Below are positions 28,761 through 36,370 of a DNA stretch of 46,057 nucleotides, piece by piece. Within the stretch, counting starts at the first letter, position 1. Every line of letters starts with the position of its first letter. The stretch is from assembly GCA_020053475.1 (NCBI GenBank), contig JAGVNC010000091.1, positions 1 through 46,057 of the forward strand, written 5' to 3'. Source of the stretch: Candidatus Omnitrophota bacterium. Lineage in GTDB: Bacteria > Omnitrophota > Gorgyraeia > Zapsychrales > Zapsychraceae. Made by a program: the position numbers and the translations under genes. The notes under the pieces were generated by a model, which saw nothing but the letters and a program-made list of their open reading frames with translations, had not been told where the DNA came from and did no database searches.

Positions 28761-28802
28761 TATATTTGATATGAATACGTCAAATATAGTAAAATTTTAC
28801 TA
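28761..28802. promoter_or_regulatory. candidate operator: two adjacent palindromes before the ligase gene
   Basis: TATATTTGA-N10-TCAAATATA (28761-28788) is a 9-bp dyad with spacing suited to a dimeric winged-helix regulator. It is directly joined by the perfect 16-bp palindrome TAGTAAAATTTTACTA (28787-28802). Both lie between the -10 box and the ATG, so binding would block the cluster promoter. The PadR-type regulator encoded next door is the natural candidate ligand. Confidence 0.55.
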
Positions 28803-28807
28803 GTTTG

Positions 28808-28835
28808 ATTTTAGTATAACTCTCCAAAATGTCAA
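28808..28835 (-). promoter_or_regulatory. candidate cluster promoter (TTGACA-16-TAAAAT)
   Basis: The -35 TTGACA is at 28835-28830 and the -10 TAAAAT at 28813-28808, with 16 bp between. It would drive the ligase gene and the long run of minus-strand genes after it. Confidence 0.55.
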
Positions 28836-28891
28836 GATTTTATTTAATCTCTAAAATTGCCTATATATTATTTATTATGATTAGGAGGAAA

Positions 28892-29407
28892 CTACCTGAG
28901 GACTTCGCGCAAACGGTCAATGGACTTAATTTCAGCCTCGACTAGATCCAGATCATGCTCCATAATGATGTGTAAATGGGGCTTAGAGGAAGGGATTTTA
29001 CTTTTGATGGCTTTTAGCTCGCCTTTGATGCGCCGTAGAAAGATGATCCGGCCGCGAAGTTGTTTCTTAGCGATGTCTTGATCCACATATTGCAGAAAAT
29101 ATAACGAAAGATCGATGTTAAAATAAGGCCTCTGGATAGATAGGAAACTTTCGGTAATCAAATGGTCGAAAATCTTGTCGCCTTTGGGCGTTAAGCTGTA
29201 AACAAATTTCTCCGGCCACTTCCCTTCCCTACCAACATCCTTCTTGATCAGGCCCAGCTTCTCCATCTTTTTTAACGGGTAATAAATGGATTTGATCTTA
29301 AGCCCAATGAAAGGGACCAATTCCTCCTCGATGAGGCGCTTAATTTCATAGCCGTGCTTGGGGCCCTCTTTTAATAAACCAAGGAAAAGAAGTTCGTGTT
29401 CAATCAT
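28892..29407 (-). CDS. PadR-family transcriptional regulator
   Basis: 171 aa. The N-terminal winged helix is LLFLGLLKEGPKHGYEIKRL ... IYYPLKKMEKLGLI (residues ~5-57), the PadR signature, followed by a wing and a C-terminal helical dimerisation region (residues ~95-171) as in the longer PadR members. PadR proteins usually repress nearby genes and respond to phenolic or other small molecules, often the product of the cluster. The location immediately before the ligase gene, with palindromes between them, supports local control. An aromatic polyketide would be a fitting effector (inference). Confidence 0.85.
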   Translation of the reverse strand: MIEHELLFLGLLKEGPKHGYEIKRLIEEELVPFIGLKIKSIYYPLKKMEKLGLIKKDVGREGKWPEKFVYSLTPKGDKIFDHLITESFLSIQRPYFNIDLSLYFLQYVDQDIAKKQLRGRIIFLRRIKGELKAIKSKIPSSKPHLHIIMEHDLDLVEAEIKSIDRLREVLR

Positions 29408-29527
29408 ACAAGGGTTGTTATTCGTTAAACGGCAACGATGCCGGCTTCGTTATTTGTTTTGGGTTATACGTTTTAACATAGACCTTAAACGACGCTGGCA
29501 TCCTTGACCCTAAACGTAAAACATTTT

Positions 29528-30547
29528 TCAAAGACGGAAATCTTGCTGCTTTTCCGTGTATTCAATGATTTGGCTCATGACCTTGATACTGCGGGACGGA
29601 TATTTGCCAACGGCTGTTTCTCCGGAAAGCATCACGTAATCGGTTCCATCCAAGATGGCATTCGCGACATCGGAAACCTCCGCGCGGGTCGGGTTGCCAG
29701 ATTCAATCATACTCTCAAGCATTTGGGTCGCCGTAATGGATAATTTCTTCTTGCGGTTACAATGACGGATGATATATTTTTGGACCATGGGAACCTTATA
29801 GACAGAAAGTGTCACGCCTAAATCGCCGCGCGCCACCATCACCCCATCGCAAGCATCAATAATACTATCCACATTACGCACCCCCCCCTCGCTTTCAATT
29901 TTAGCAATGATTTTGCAGTTAGGAAGCTTCGGCTTAACCATGTCAACGACCCGCTGGATATCCTTTTTGTTACGAACAAACGATTGAGCGATCTTTTCGG
30001 CCTTATTCTTGATGGCGAAATTAATATCCTGCTCATCTTGAGCTGTCATCAGATTGGAATGAAGTTTTAACGCAGGGATGTTAACACCCTTATGTTCTTT
30101 TAACCAACCGCCCTGAACCACCTTGAGCTTAAACTTTTTAGATGAAACATCCAAAACCTTCAAATGAAGAAGGCCATCGTCGATGAATACCAACGACCCC
30201 TTCGGCACATCTTTCAAATCCTCTTTGTAGTCAAAAGGGATGACTTGGGGGTCATCGTCGGGTTCATTCGATAAATAAACGATGTCATCTTTATTCAAAA
30301 AAATCTTTTTCTTCAAATCGCCGATCCGGATACGATATCCTGCCAAATCAATCAGGACCGTCACGTTAAAATTGTTTTTTTGATTCACGCAACGAACCCA
30401 ATCGATCATTTTTTGATGCTGCTCGTCGGACCCGTGGGAACAATTCACGCGGGCCACATTCATCCCCCGTTGGGCCATTTTGATGATCATCTCCTCTGTG
30501 TTGCTCACCGGGCCTAACGTACAGATGATTTTCGTATATCGATTCAT
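29528..30547 (-). CDS. pyk: pyruvate-kinase-like protein lacking the C-terminal domain
   Basis: 339 aa against about 470 for typical pyruvate kinases. The A and B domains are present: [24 protein letters not shown] (catalytic Lys and metal Glu), [11 protein letters not shown] (metal Asp), [10 protein letters not shown] and [12 protein letters not shown]. The C domain, which carries the effector site, is missing and the gene ends at YTEKQQ. A changed early motif (IDLAGYRIR where LDTKGPEIR is usual) may affect substrate binding. It is either an unregulated kinase or a diverged relative. Its ATG overlaps the stop of the lipoprotein gene by four bases. Confidence 0.8.
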   Translation of the reverse strand: MNRYTKIICTLGPVSNTEEMIIKMAQRGMNVARVNCSHGSDEQHQKMIDWVRCVNQKNNFNVTVLIDLAGYRIRIGDLKKKIFLNKDDIVYLSNEPDDDPQVIPFDYKEDLKDVPKGSLVFIDDGLLHLKVLDVSSKKFKLKVVQGGWLKEHKGVNIPALKLHSNLMTAQDEQDINFAIKNKAEKIAQSFVRNKKDIQRVVDMVKPKLPNCKIIAKIESEGGVRNVDSIIDACDGVMVARGDLGVTLSVYKVPMVQKYIIRHCNRKKKLSITATQMLESMIESGNPTRAEVSDVANAILDGTDYVMLSGETAVGKYPSRSIKVMSQIIEYTEKQQDFRL

Positions 30548-31014
30548 AACGGTCCATTGTCTGCGGGGGTGGCTTCACTAAATCTTAAATCCAACTCTTG
30601 AAAGACCGCGTTGGATACTTTTTCTTTGGCACTACTACTGAGCGACGAAATTTCAATCCGAACGGTCGTGCGGGTGGGGCGGACAAAAAAGATTCCGACT
30701 TCTGTTGTGTTGACATTCCCCTTGATCCTCATGACGACCAGATGACGCTTGATCCGATTTTTAATGAATACATCAAAAAATTTTTCGGTCAGAGGAATCG
30801 TCGATTCATCCCGACGATTTAGGGTAAGAACGGCAGCGAAACAATCATCGAGGCTGCAAACATATTCTTTTTTGACAGCTTCATCGCGGGCGCTCTCTAA
30901 AGCACGCGTTGACGATCCCCACACCGTTTTGGGAAAGTCTGCCACATAAGAGCATCCCGCCAATGTTAACATCCCGTAAAACAAAACAAGAAAGCCACTC
31001 AATGGTTGTTTCAT
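30544..31014 (-). CDS. predicted lipoprotein, unknown function
   Basis: 156 aa from the ATG at 31014 (one at 31023 also exists). The signal [20 protein letters not shown] precedes Cys in a lipobox (LAGC), so it should be lipidated and held in a membrane facing the periplasm. The mature part has a helical start and a beta-rich body ([30 protein letters not shown]). No family is recognised. It is coupled to the truncated pyruvate kinase gene by a four-base overlap. Confidence 0.65.
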   Translation of the reverse strand: MKQPLSGFLVLFYGMLTLAGCSYVADFPKTVWGSSTRALESARDEAVKKEYVCSLDDCFAAVLTLNRRDESTIPLTEKFFDVFIKNRIKRHLVVMRIKGNVNTTEVGIFFVRPTRTTVRIEISSLSSSAKEKVSNAVFQELDLRFSEATPADNGPL

Positions 31015-31097
31015 CCCGTACATAAGTTAGCATTATAACAAAAACTGTGATGAATCAGGTATGATTTTTGAATAAATTAGAAACAACCAGAGGTGGA

Positions 31098-31628
31098 CTA
31101 CTTCATCAAATTGGCGATGAGGGAAAAGTAAGGATCAATCTTGTGATCACCGTTGCGGTCACGATATTCCAGGCCATAGGGACTTTGGGGCGCCCCATGA
31201 GGGAAGGCATTCTGATCATTGAATAATTCATCTAGAGTCGGCCATTGACCGGTTCGGCCATGAGCCTTTTGCCACTGTTGATTGATAATTTCAATGTTCT
31301 TTAATTCCACTTGATAGGCGCGTTCGTGGATGATCTTCTCTTTGCCTCTCGCCTTTCCAACGAGGACCAAATAATCTTCCCGTCTCAAATTCGCCTTTGG
31401 GACCCAGCCCTTGAGAGGAGAAATCCCCAGACGTTCCAATAAGTTAACACTGTCACGAGGCAATGGGGCGACGGGCAAAAGGCGCTCTAAGCGCATTTCC
31501 TTGACCAATTCAACAGCAAATTGCGCTTGGGTCAACGGAGGATTGGCCGCATTTTCTTGGGCAAAAACCGGCGTTCCCGCGATCAATCCAATGAACAACA
31601 TCCAAAATATAATTTTATTCTTTTTCAT
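31098..31628 (-). CDS. secreted protein, unknown function
   Basis: 176 aa. The signal peptide MKKNKIIFWMLFIGLIAGTP with VFAQ cleavage is clear. The mature protein has helical segments and ends with a PYGLEYRDRNGDHKIDPYFS stretch that resembles a calcium-binding or DxNxDxx-type loop. I do not recognise a family. It starts two bases after the outer-membrane barrel gene ends, so both are likely made together as part of the exported-protein operon. Confidence 0.65.
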   Translation of the reverse strand: MKKNKIIFWMLFIGLIAGTPVFAQENAANPPLTQAQFAVELVKEMRLERLLPVAPLPRDSVNLLERLGISPLKGWVPKANLRREDYLVLVGKARGKEKIIHERAYQVELKNIEIINQQWQKAHGRTGQWPTLDELFNDQNAFPHGAPQSPYGLEYRDRNGDHKIDPYFSLIANLMK

Positions 31629-31630
31629 TC

Positions 31631-32875
31631 TTAGTACCTAGCCGTCAAGGCAACGCCGACCTTATTGTCGATATACCCTTCGGCAGCAAAATCAGTGTCG
31701 CGCTTCGTATATGTATAAGTAACATCGAGATCTAACCATGCCCGTAACTTTCGATTAAGATCTAGCCCTAACGTATGGATATTTGTTCCCTTTCCCTGCT
31801 CGGCAACTCCGATGAGAGCGTCAGGAGCATCAAATTCTTGATTCTCGAAACTATAATTGATCAGCAAGTTCGTCTTAGGATTAAGCGCGTGGCTTAGCCC
31901 CAACGAGAGGATATTAGAGGAGTAATCGCTATAATCGCTTCGCAAGGAAGGTTGATTCACGTTCCCAACAAAGGAGGCGTAAAGACGCGTATATACAGAG
32001 AAAACAGATTCCAAAGAGACTTTATAATCGATATTCTCGTCGTTAGTGTCTGTATTTTGGGTAAACGTGCGCTCGAAAAATCCCAACTCTGATGTCACAT
32101 TCACCAGCCCGGGATATTTTTTCGTAAGCCCAACAAACCGTCGATTCAACGTCGAAGATTTCTGGTCGATTTGCGGGAAAGAAATTTTATCCCAATCATA
32201 CCCGACAAACCCGTAGAGTTGGGCATCATCGGCGATTTGATATTCCAGTTTCTCTGTAAATTTATAACGATTGTTATCGATGAACGTATCCGTTGTCTGA
32301 TTGCGAACATCAAGGTGGCTATAATTAAATGTGGTATTGAACGTCAACAGGGGATTTAATTCATATTGCATCTGAACATAGGGGGAAAACTGTTTGTACC
32401 CTAGCGTCACCACTCGATCGCCGATGGTGGTTGTGATATTACTGTCTTCAATCGAAGTGAAATGATGACCTACCCCAAAAGAAAACTGATCAGCGGGGCG
32501 ATAAGAATAAGCGATGTTAGCCTGGTTAGACATAATGTCCACGGCTTCATCTTGATAATACGTAAAATCGCCTAAATAGGACCCGTTGAGATAATGCGGG
32601 CCGCTTGACTTTTCATAACGAAGGCCTTGCGAGAAAACCATGCGTGAATCGGCATTTTCTCCGGTTTCCGTTAAGAAAATATTATCATCGTATTCGAATT
32701 TAAAGCGGGAAGTAAAGTCAATTTGCTTGAGGAAGTTAAAGAAGGGATTGATCGCCTCATCAAGGGGCGGATTGTTGTTGGTAGCCCCCTCCTGCGCCCG
32801 GAGAGGAGTAGAAGAAAAAAGAAGAGAGAACAAAATCGCTAGCTGAAAAATCCTACCAACTTGAACTTGACTCAC
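31631..32875 (-). CDS. outer-membrane beta-barrel protein (BBP2-like)
   Basis: 414 aa, starting with GTG at 32875 behind GGAAG. After a signal peptide (...LLFSSTPLRAQ), a repeating pattern of alternating aromatic and polar strands runs to the end: FTSRFKFEYDDNIFLTETGE, YLGDFTYYQDEA, YSYRPADQFSFGVGHHF, FNTTFNYSHLD, WLDLDVTYTYTKRDTDF. The last residue is an aromatic (ARY), the usual barrel-insertion signal. It resembles EpsL/BBP2-type barrels linked with exopolysaccharide export, which fits its position downstream of a c-di-GMP riboswitch. The assignment to a precise family is uncertain. Confidence 0.75.
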   Translation of the reverse strand: MSQVQVGRIFQLAILFSLLFSSTPLRAQEGATNNNPPLDEAINPFFNFLKQIDFTSRFKFEYDDNIFLTETGENADSRMVFSQGLRYEKSSGPHYLNGSYLGDFTYYQDEAVDIMSNQANIAYSYRPADQFSFGVGHHFTSIEDSNITTTIGDRVVTLGYKQFSPYVQMQYELNPLLTFNTTFNYSHLDVRNQTTDTFIDNNRYKFTEKLEYQIADDAQLYGFVGYDWDKISFPQIDQKSSTLNRRFVGLTKKYPGLVNVTSELGFFERTFTQNTDTNDENIDYKVSLESVFSVYTRLYASFVGNVNQPSLRSDYSDYSSNILSLGLSHALNPKTNLLINYSFENQEFDAPDALIGVAEQGKGTNIHTLGLDLNRKLRAWLDLDVTYTYTKRDTDFAAEGYIDNKVGVALTARY

Positions 32876-32914
32876 GCGAATTTTCTTCCGTTAAGAATTC
32901 TTTAAGAAACGATT

Positions 32915-33349
32915 TTAAGGATGAGCTAAAACTTTTGATGGCCGTGATCCTGTGCTGCCGGTCACAACTCCGGATAAACTAACGCCAGCCAACCCACTCC
33001 CACCGGGAGTTCCAGCCCCTCCGGAGGTTCCGGGATCACCCCCAAGCCCAGGGACAACGGATGCCCCATCCCCTGTTCCCCCGGACAAAGAAGATGGATT
33101 AATATCCCCTCCGGGTAAACTAGCCAAATCGAACTCAGCCGTCACTGGACTGATAAGGCCTTCGTCTCCCGCAGCAGCGAATTCATCTTCACCTAACCCC
33201 AACTCACAATTCAAAATCTTTTCAAATAACCCCTGCGATTCTTTGGATTCTTTGACAAAATCGTCGCATTGTGGATTAGCAAAACTAAGCGGAGAAAAGA
33301 GGACGACCATGCCAATCGAATAATAAACAATCAAACGCATCTTTTCCAT
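32915..33349 (-). CDS. secreted Gly/Ser/Pro-rich protein
   Basis: 144 aa from the ATG at 33349, which has a very strong ribosome site (GGGAGGTTGT); the longer frame to 33487 lacks one. Signal peptide: MEKMRLIVYYSIGMVVLFSP then LSFANPQ. A short acidic region (CDDFVKESKESQGLFEKILN) leads into a low-complexity half rich in G, S and P (SLSGGTGDGASVVPGLGGDP). Probably a surface or matrix component. No enzymatic motif; no family recognised. Confidence 0.6.
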   Translation of the reverse strand: MEKMRLIVYYSIGMVVLFSPLSFANPQCDDFVKESKESQGLFEKILNCELGLGEDEFAAAGDEGLISPVTAEFDLASLPGGDINPSSLSGGTGDGASVVPGLGGDPGTSGGAGTPGGSGLAGVSLSGVVTGSTGSRPSKVLAHP

Positions 33350-33490
33350 ACAACCTCCCTGCCTCTCCAACATATTGATAAAAATAATAAGATCAAGCGA
33401 AGAATATCTGATTTGTAAAAACAGTATAAAGCCTGGAATTGGGCATGTCAAGTTTTTAAGCTTGGTGTATTTGAAGAAAGAGGACAACCG

Positions 33491-34252
33491 TTATTTGAGA
33501 GAAGCAATCCTTTGTTGCTGCAGGAGTTGGATTAGTTGTTGTAATGTTGCATTAGGGAAAACGGCTAAGGAATTAATGATTTGGGCTGAAATCCGAGCCG
33601 ATGCAAATGACGTCCCTTGTTGGCCAAAGGCTTCTCCATCCGCGTAGACATCGCAATCTTGGCTGAAATAAGAAGCGATCTCTCCTTGGGTATTAACCGC
33701 CCCAACAGAAATGACATGTTGATTCGAAGACGGAAAAGATGGCTTCCGGGGCGCGGCATTGCGGACAATATTGCCATTCTCATCGGACGCAAACCCGCTA
33801 AAAAATGATTTATTCCCGCCGGCGGCGACAAATTTGATCCCATAACGAATGGCGGCTTCATTCACAAGATCTTCGATTGCCGAGTTATATTTGGTGACAA
33901 TGGACATGTTGACCACATCGATATTGTTGTCGATCACCCATTGGATCGCTCTGACAATGGCCTCTGGCGATGGCCCAAAATGTCCATCGATATTATCGCA
34001 CACCTGTAACATCGTGATATGCGCCAAAGGGCTTTGCTCACGAATAAGGCGGGCGACGACCGTTCCATGGTCTAACGGATCATCATTCGCTGCCAGGGAA
34101 GTAAAACTGATGGCCTCGTCCACATACCCTGTGGCCCCCGAATCAATGATGGCGACACGAATGGGTGCGCCCCAAACCGTGGACTGGGGCACAACGATGA
34201 TCATTCCCATCGTCATCGCTAAAATTCCAATTTTGGCTATTAAATTCTTCAT
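33491..34252 (-). CDS. exported subtilisin-like serine protease (S8), compact
   Basis: 253 aa. Signal peptide to about residue 28 (TVWGA). The subtilase triad is present: Asp37 (VAIIDSGA), His62 (DHGTVVA) and Ser215 (GTSFASARIS), with the oxyanion Asn in AAGGNKS. There is no room for a pro-domain, since the catalytic Asp follows the signal peptide by under ten residues; most secreted subtilases need one for folding. GGAG lies in the leader just after a terminator U-tract. It is the first gene after the c-di-GMP riboswitch, so its expression should respond to c-di-GMP. Confidence 0.82.
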   Translation of the reverse strand: MKNLIAKIGILAMTMGMIIVVPQSTVWGAPIRVAIIDSGATGYVDEAISFTSLAANDDPLDHGTVVARLIREQSPLAHITMLQVCDNIDGHFGPSPEAIVRAIQWVIDNNIDVVNMSIVTKYNSAIEDLVNEAAIRYGIKFVAAGGNKSFFSGFASDENGNIVRNAAPRKPSFPSSNQHVISVGAVNTQGEIASYFSQDCDVYADGEAFGQQGTSFASARISAQIINSLAVFPNATLQQLIQLLQQQRIASLK

Positions 34253-34261
34253 GTTGACTCC

Positions 34262-34298
34262 AAAAAAAAGCGCCTGCTCTCAAAATAAGAACAGGCGC
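34262..34298 (-). terminator. intrinsic terminator of the riboswitch expression platform
   Basis: Stem arms GCGCCTG / CAGGCGC extend through GTTCT/AGAGC. Eight U residues follow (A-tract 34262-34269) and lie directly before the subtilase ribosome site, between the aptamer and the gene. Ligand binding could thus control read-through. Confidence 0.85.
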
Positions 34299-34319
34299 GC
34301 CTTTCTATAAATAAAAAAG

Positions 34320-34473
34320 CTCAATCGGCAACTGGCTGCCCTTCCATCATTGCTGATGGTTTAGGACCCTATAGTTTTGCCCAGGCTACGTTCAAAATGC
34401 TTTCGTGTTTGAACTTCGCCTGGCCCCGCCAAAGGCGGGGGCCCTACGCTTATCGCGTAGTTTGCCCTTATCA
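34320..34473 (-). ncRNA. cyclic-di-GMP-I (GEMM) riboswitch with an internal insert
   Basis: The minus-strand RNA reads AAGGGCAAACUACGCGAUAA then GCGUAGGGC (P1 strand and P2 hairpin). After the insert follow GCAAAACUAUAGGGUCCUAA, ACCAUCAGCAAUGAUGG (P3 hairpin) and GCAGCCAGUUGCCGAU. GGCAA near 34466 pairs with UUGCC near 34329 to close P1. These are the conserved GEMM blocks. Between the P2 hairpin and the GCAAA block stand 60 extra nucleotides that form hairpins and are absent from the consensus I know. Downstream are a terminator and a subtilase gene. Ligand specificity (c-di-GMP or cGAMP) is not settled by eye. Confidence 0.8.
34381..34440. repeat. 60-nt palindromic insert inside the riboswitch
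   Basis: Two stems: CCAGGC ... TTCAAA ... TTTGAA ... GCCTGG (34381-34423) and CCCCGCC-AAA-GGCGGGG (34424-34440). The second shares its core with 10306-10324. Confidence 0.75.
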
Positions 34474-34533
34474 AATGAGACGTTGATATGTCAAATCAAA
34501 AATCTTAAAGATCAATAATCCGATGTTAAGTAT

Positions 34534-34562
34534 AGAATATTTCTATAGGATAAGCAAGTCAA
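34534..34562 (-). promoter_or_regulatory. candidate promoter of the riboswitch-headed operon
   Basis: The -35 TTGACT is at 34562-34557 and the -10 TATTCT at 34539-34534, with 17 bp between. A start near 34527 would leave about 55 nt before the aptamer. The rest of 34474-34830 holds no convincing gene, apart from the in-frame extension noted for the CBS gene. Confidence 0.6.
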
Positions 34563-34830
34563 TGCCAATTTTTGTCCAAAACATTAATCTATTTAAGCTG
34601 CATCAATAATTTCATAAATCATTAAATAGCAATAACTTGTGAATATTATGAACCGCTTTCAAGAAAGCGCTTTCAATAAAGGCAATCAATATTCCCTTTG
34701 CCTCAAAGAAGACATTCTTTTATTTTTCAAAGTGCGCCAATCGCCTTTGCCGCAAACCAAGCAGCTTGGGGTTGCCTTCCTTATAGCCGATGTTAATATC
34801 CGAGATCAAATTGGGCGATAAATCCAACGA

Positions 34831-35280
34831 TTAAGTATAAACAAACGCGGCGTTCAAAATGTCGTGGCGGCCGATGATCCCGACCAGTTTGTTTTTGTCC
34901 ATCACAGGAAACGAGTGGATATTCCAATTGACGACGGCTTCAATGATTTCATGCAGAGGGGTTTTGGGAGAAATGGCGATCACGTTACGCGACATGATTT
35001 CTTTAATGGTCTTAAATCTACAGGACTTGATTTTATCTTCCAACCTCCCGGCCTTGCCTTCGCGGGACAGTCGGTTAATCAAGATAAAAAGATCGGTCAA
35101 TGTCACAATACCGACGACCTTGCCCTTCCCATTGACGACAGGATAACCACTAACCTTCATCCGCAGCATCAAATGGGCCACCTGATGAATTGGCATCTTC
35201 TCCTGGACGACGTGGACGTCTTCCGTCATTATATCCCGCGCCAAAATGTGCTTTTTCTTTGCCTTAGCCACCTTTGACAC
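34831..35280 (-). CDS. tandem CBS-domain protein
   Basis: 149 aa with two CBS motifs: ILARDIMTEDVHVV ... VSGYPVVNGKGKVVGIVTLT (residues ~12-63) and IKEIMSRNVIAI ... HSFPVMDKNKLVGIIGRHDI (residues ~92-143). CBS pairs bind adenosine nucleotides and act as energy or metabolite sensors. There is no effector domain. The gene overlaps the end of the coiled-coil membrane protein gene by 17 bases. After its TAA the same frame stays open for 36 more codons with protein-like content (DINIGYKEGNPKLLGLRQRR), so an earlier longer version or read-through is possible. Confidence 0.82.
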   Translation of the reverse strand: MSKVAKAKKKHILARDIMTEDVHVVQEKMPIHQVAHLMLRMKVSGYPVVNGKGKVVGIVTLTDLFILINRLSREGKAGRLEDKIKSCRFKTIKEIMSRNVIAISPKTPLHEIIEAVVNWNIHSFPVMDKNKLVGIIGRHDILNAAFVYT

Positions 35281-36349
35281 TCTCCAATGTTTTACTTAAA
35301 TCATTGATTTGAATGCGGAAATCTTCACAGATTTTTTCCAATCCTAAACTTTGCGCCCGGCTTTTGGCTAATTCATACTGCAACTTCTTTCCCCTCTGCA
35401 AAAGCTGTTCATTGTGGGCTTTTAAATTCTCCTGGGAAGCCTTTAGCCCAGCAATGTCTTTCCCGTCATCCATATTGGTTTTAACAAGCCGGCTGTTTTC
35501 CTGCTTGATGGCATCGAGTTGCAACTGAATCTGGGCGCACTGCTGACTCATCCTTTCCAATTGTTCTTGATCAACCATTTCTTGCTGGGAACGCAACAGC
35601 CGTATCGTTTGCTGGGCCTCTTGAAAATTTTTTTCATCCGCGTCCCTGGTCACCTGCAACGTCTCTTCCAATTGCTTCATGCGTTGTTCACTAATCTTTA
35701 ATTGCCCGGCGAAATCTTCCTGCATTGAATGTTGTTTAATTTTCTGCTGGGCCTGCTGGAGCTCAGCGTGTAACTGCTCAAGGCGTGTTTGGGATTGCGC
35801 CCCTTGCTGTTTTAGCGTTTCGTTCTCCTTCTGGATGCGCCCCACTTCCTTCTCGAGCAATTGATACTGTTCGAGGCGCTGCGATACTTCTTGCTGTAAC
35901 AAAGCCGTTGCCTTCTGCGCCTGCGCTAAGGCATCCGGCGACGGCGAAGCTGAAACAGCTGGCGGTTGCTGGCGCGATTCGCTGATTAGTTTTTGCTTCT
36001 CTGCTTCCAGATGGGCGATATGCTCTTCAGCCGCGTAGAGTTTTTCCTGAAGAAGCGTTTCTTGCACACTCGGGCCAACGGGAAGGCTGCTTGCTTCTTG
36101 GAGGGGTGTCAACGCAGCCCCTCCCTCCTTTTTTAGATTTTCTTTCAAGATATGCTGGACCATCCCCTTCGATTCCTTTTTTCGGCGAAAATCGGAAGCA
36201 ACCTCTTTAAGCTTCTGAAACTCTTTCATGCCCGTCAAGGGGACAGCCTCGTCTTTAGGGGAAGAACGCATTCCGCTGACAAAAAGAGCCAAACCAATAA
36301 TCAACAACACCAGTGCTGCGCCCAACAATAAAGTCGTGGTGGCCATCAT
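35264..36349 (-). CDS. membrane-anchored long coiled-coil protein
   Basis: 361 aa. One N-terminal membrane helix (residues ~4-26, LLLGAALVLLIIGLALFVSG) is followed by a basic stretch and then heptad-rich coiled coil from about residue 85 to the end, heavy in Q, E, L and K (HAELQQAQQKIKQHS; EENLQVT-like units). The likely topology is N-terminal anchor with the rod in the cytoplasm, since no cleavage site follows the helix. It may be a scaffold or envelope-shape protein. No specific family is recognised. Two adjacent ATG codons follow GGGAGAAAAAC. Confidence 0.65.
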   Translation of the reverse strand: MMATTTLLLGAALVLLIIGLALFVSGMRSSPKDEAVPLTGMKEFQKLKEVASDFRRKKESKGMVQHILKENLKKEGGAALTPLQEASSLPVGPSVQETLLQEKLYAAEEHIAHLEAEKQKLISESRQQPPAVSASPSPDALAQAQKATALLQQEVSQRLEQYQLLEKEVGRIQKENETLKQQGAQSQTRLEQLHAELQQAQQKIKQHSMQEDFAGQLKISEQRMKQLEETLQVTRDADEKNFQEAQQTIRLLRSQQEMVDQEQLERMSQQCAQIQLQLDAIKQENSRLVKTNMDDGKDIAGLKASQENLKAHNEQLLQRGKKLQYELAKSRAQSLGLEKICEDFRIQINDLSKTLESVKGG

Positions 36350-36370
36350 TGTTTTTCTCCCGAACCCATG

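Noticed and set aside
34548-34570. TTGGCATTGACTTGCT as a sigma-54 promoter
   Set aside because: The GG-GC distance is one base too short for the -24/-12 consensus; a TTGACT-17-TATTCT promoter explains the site better.
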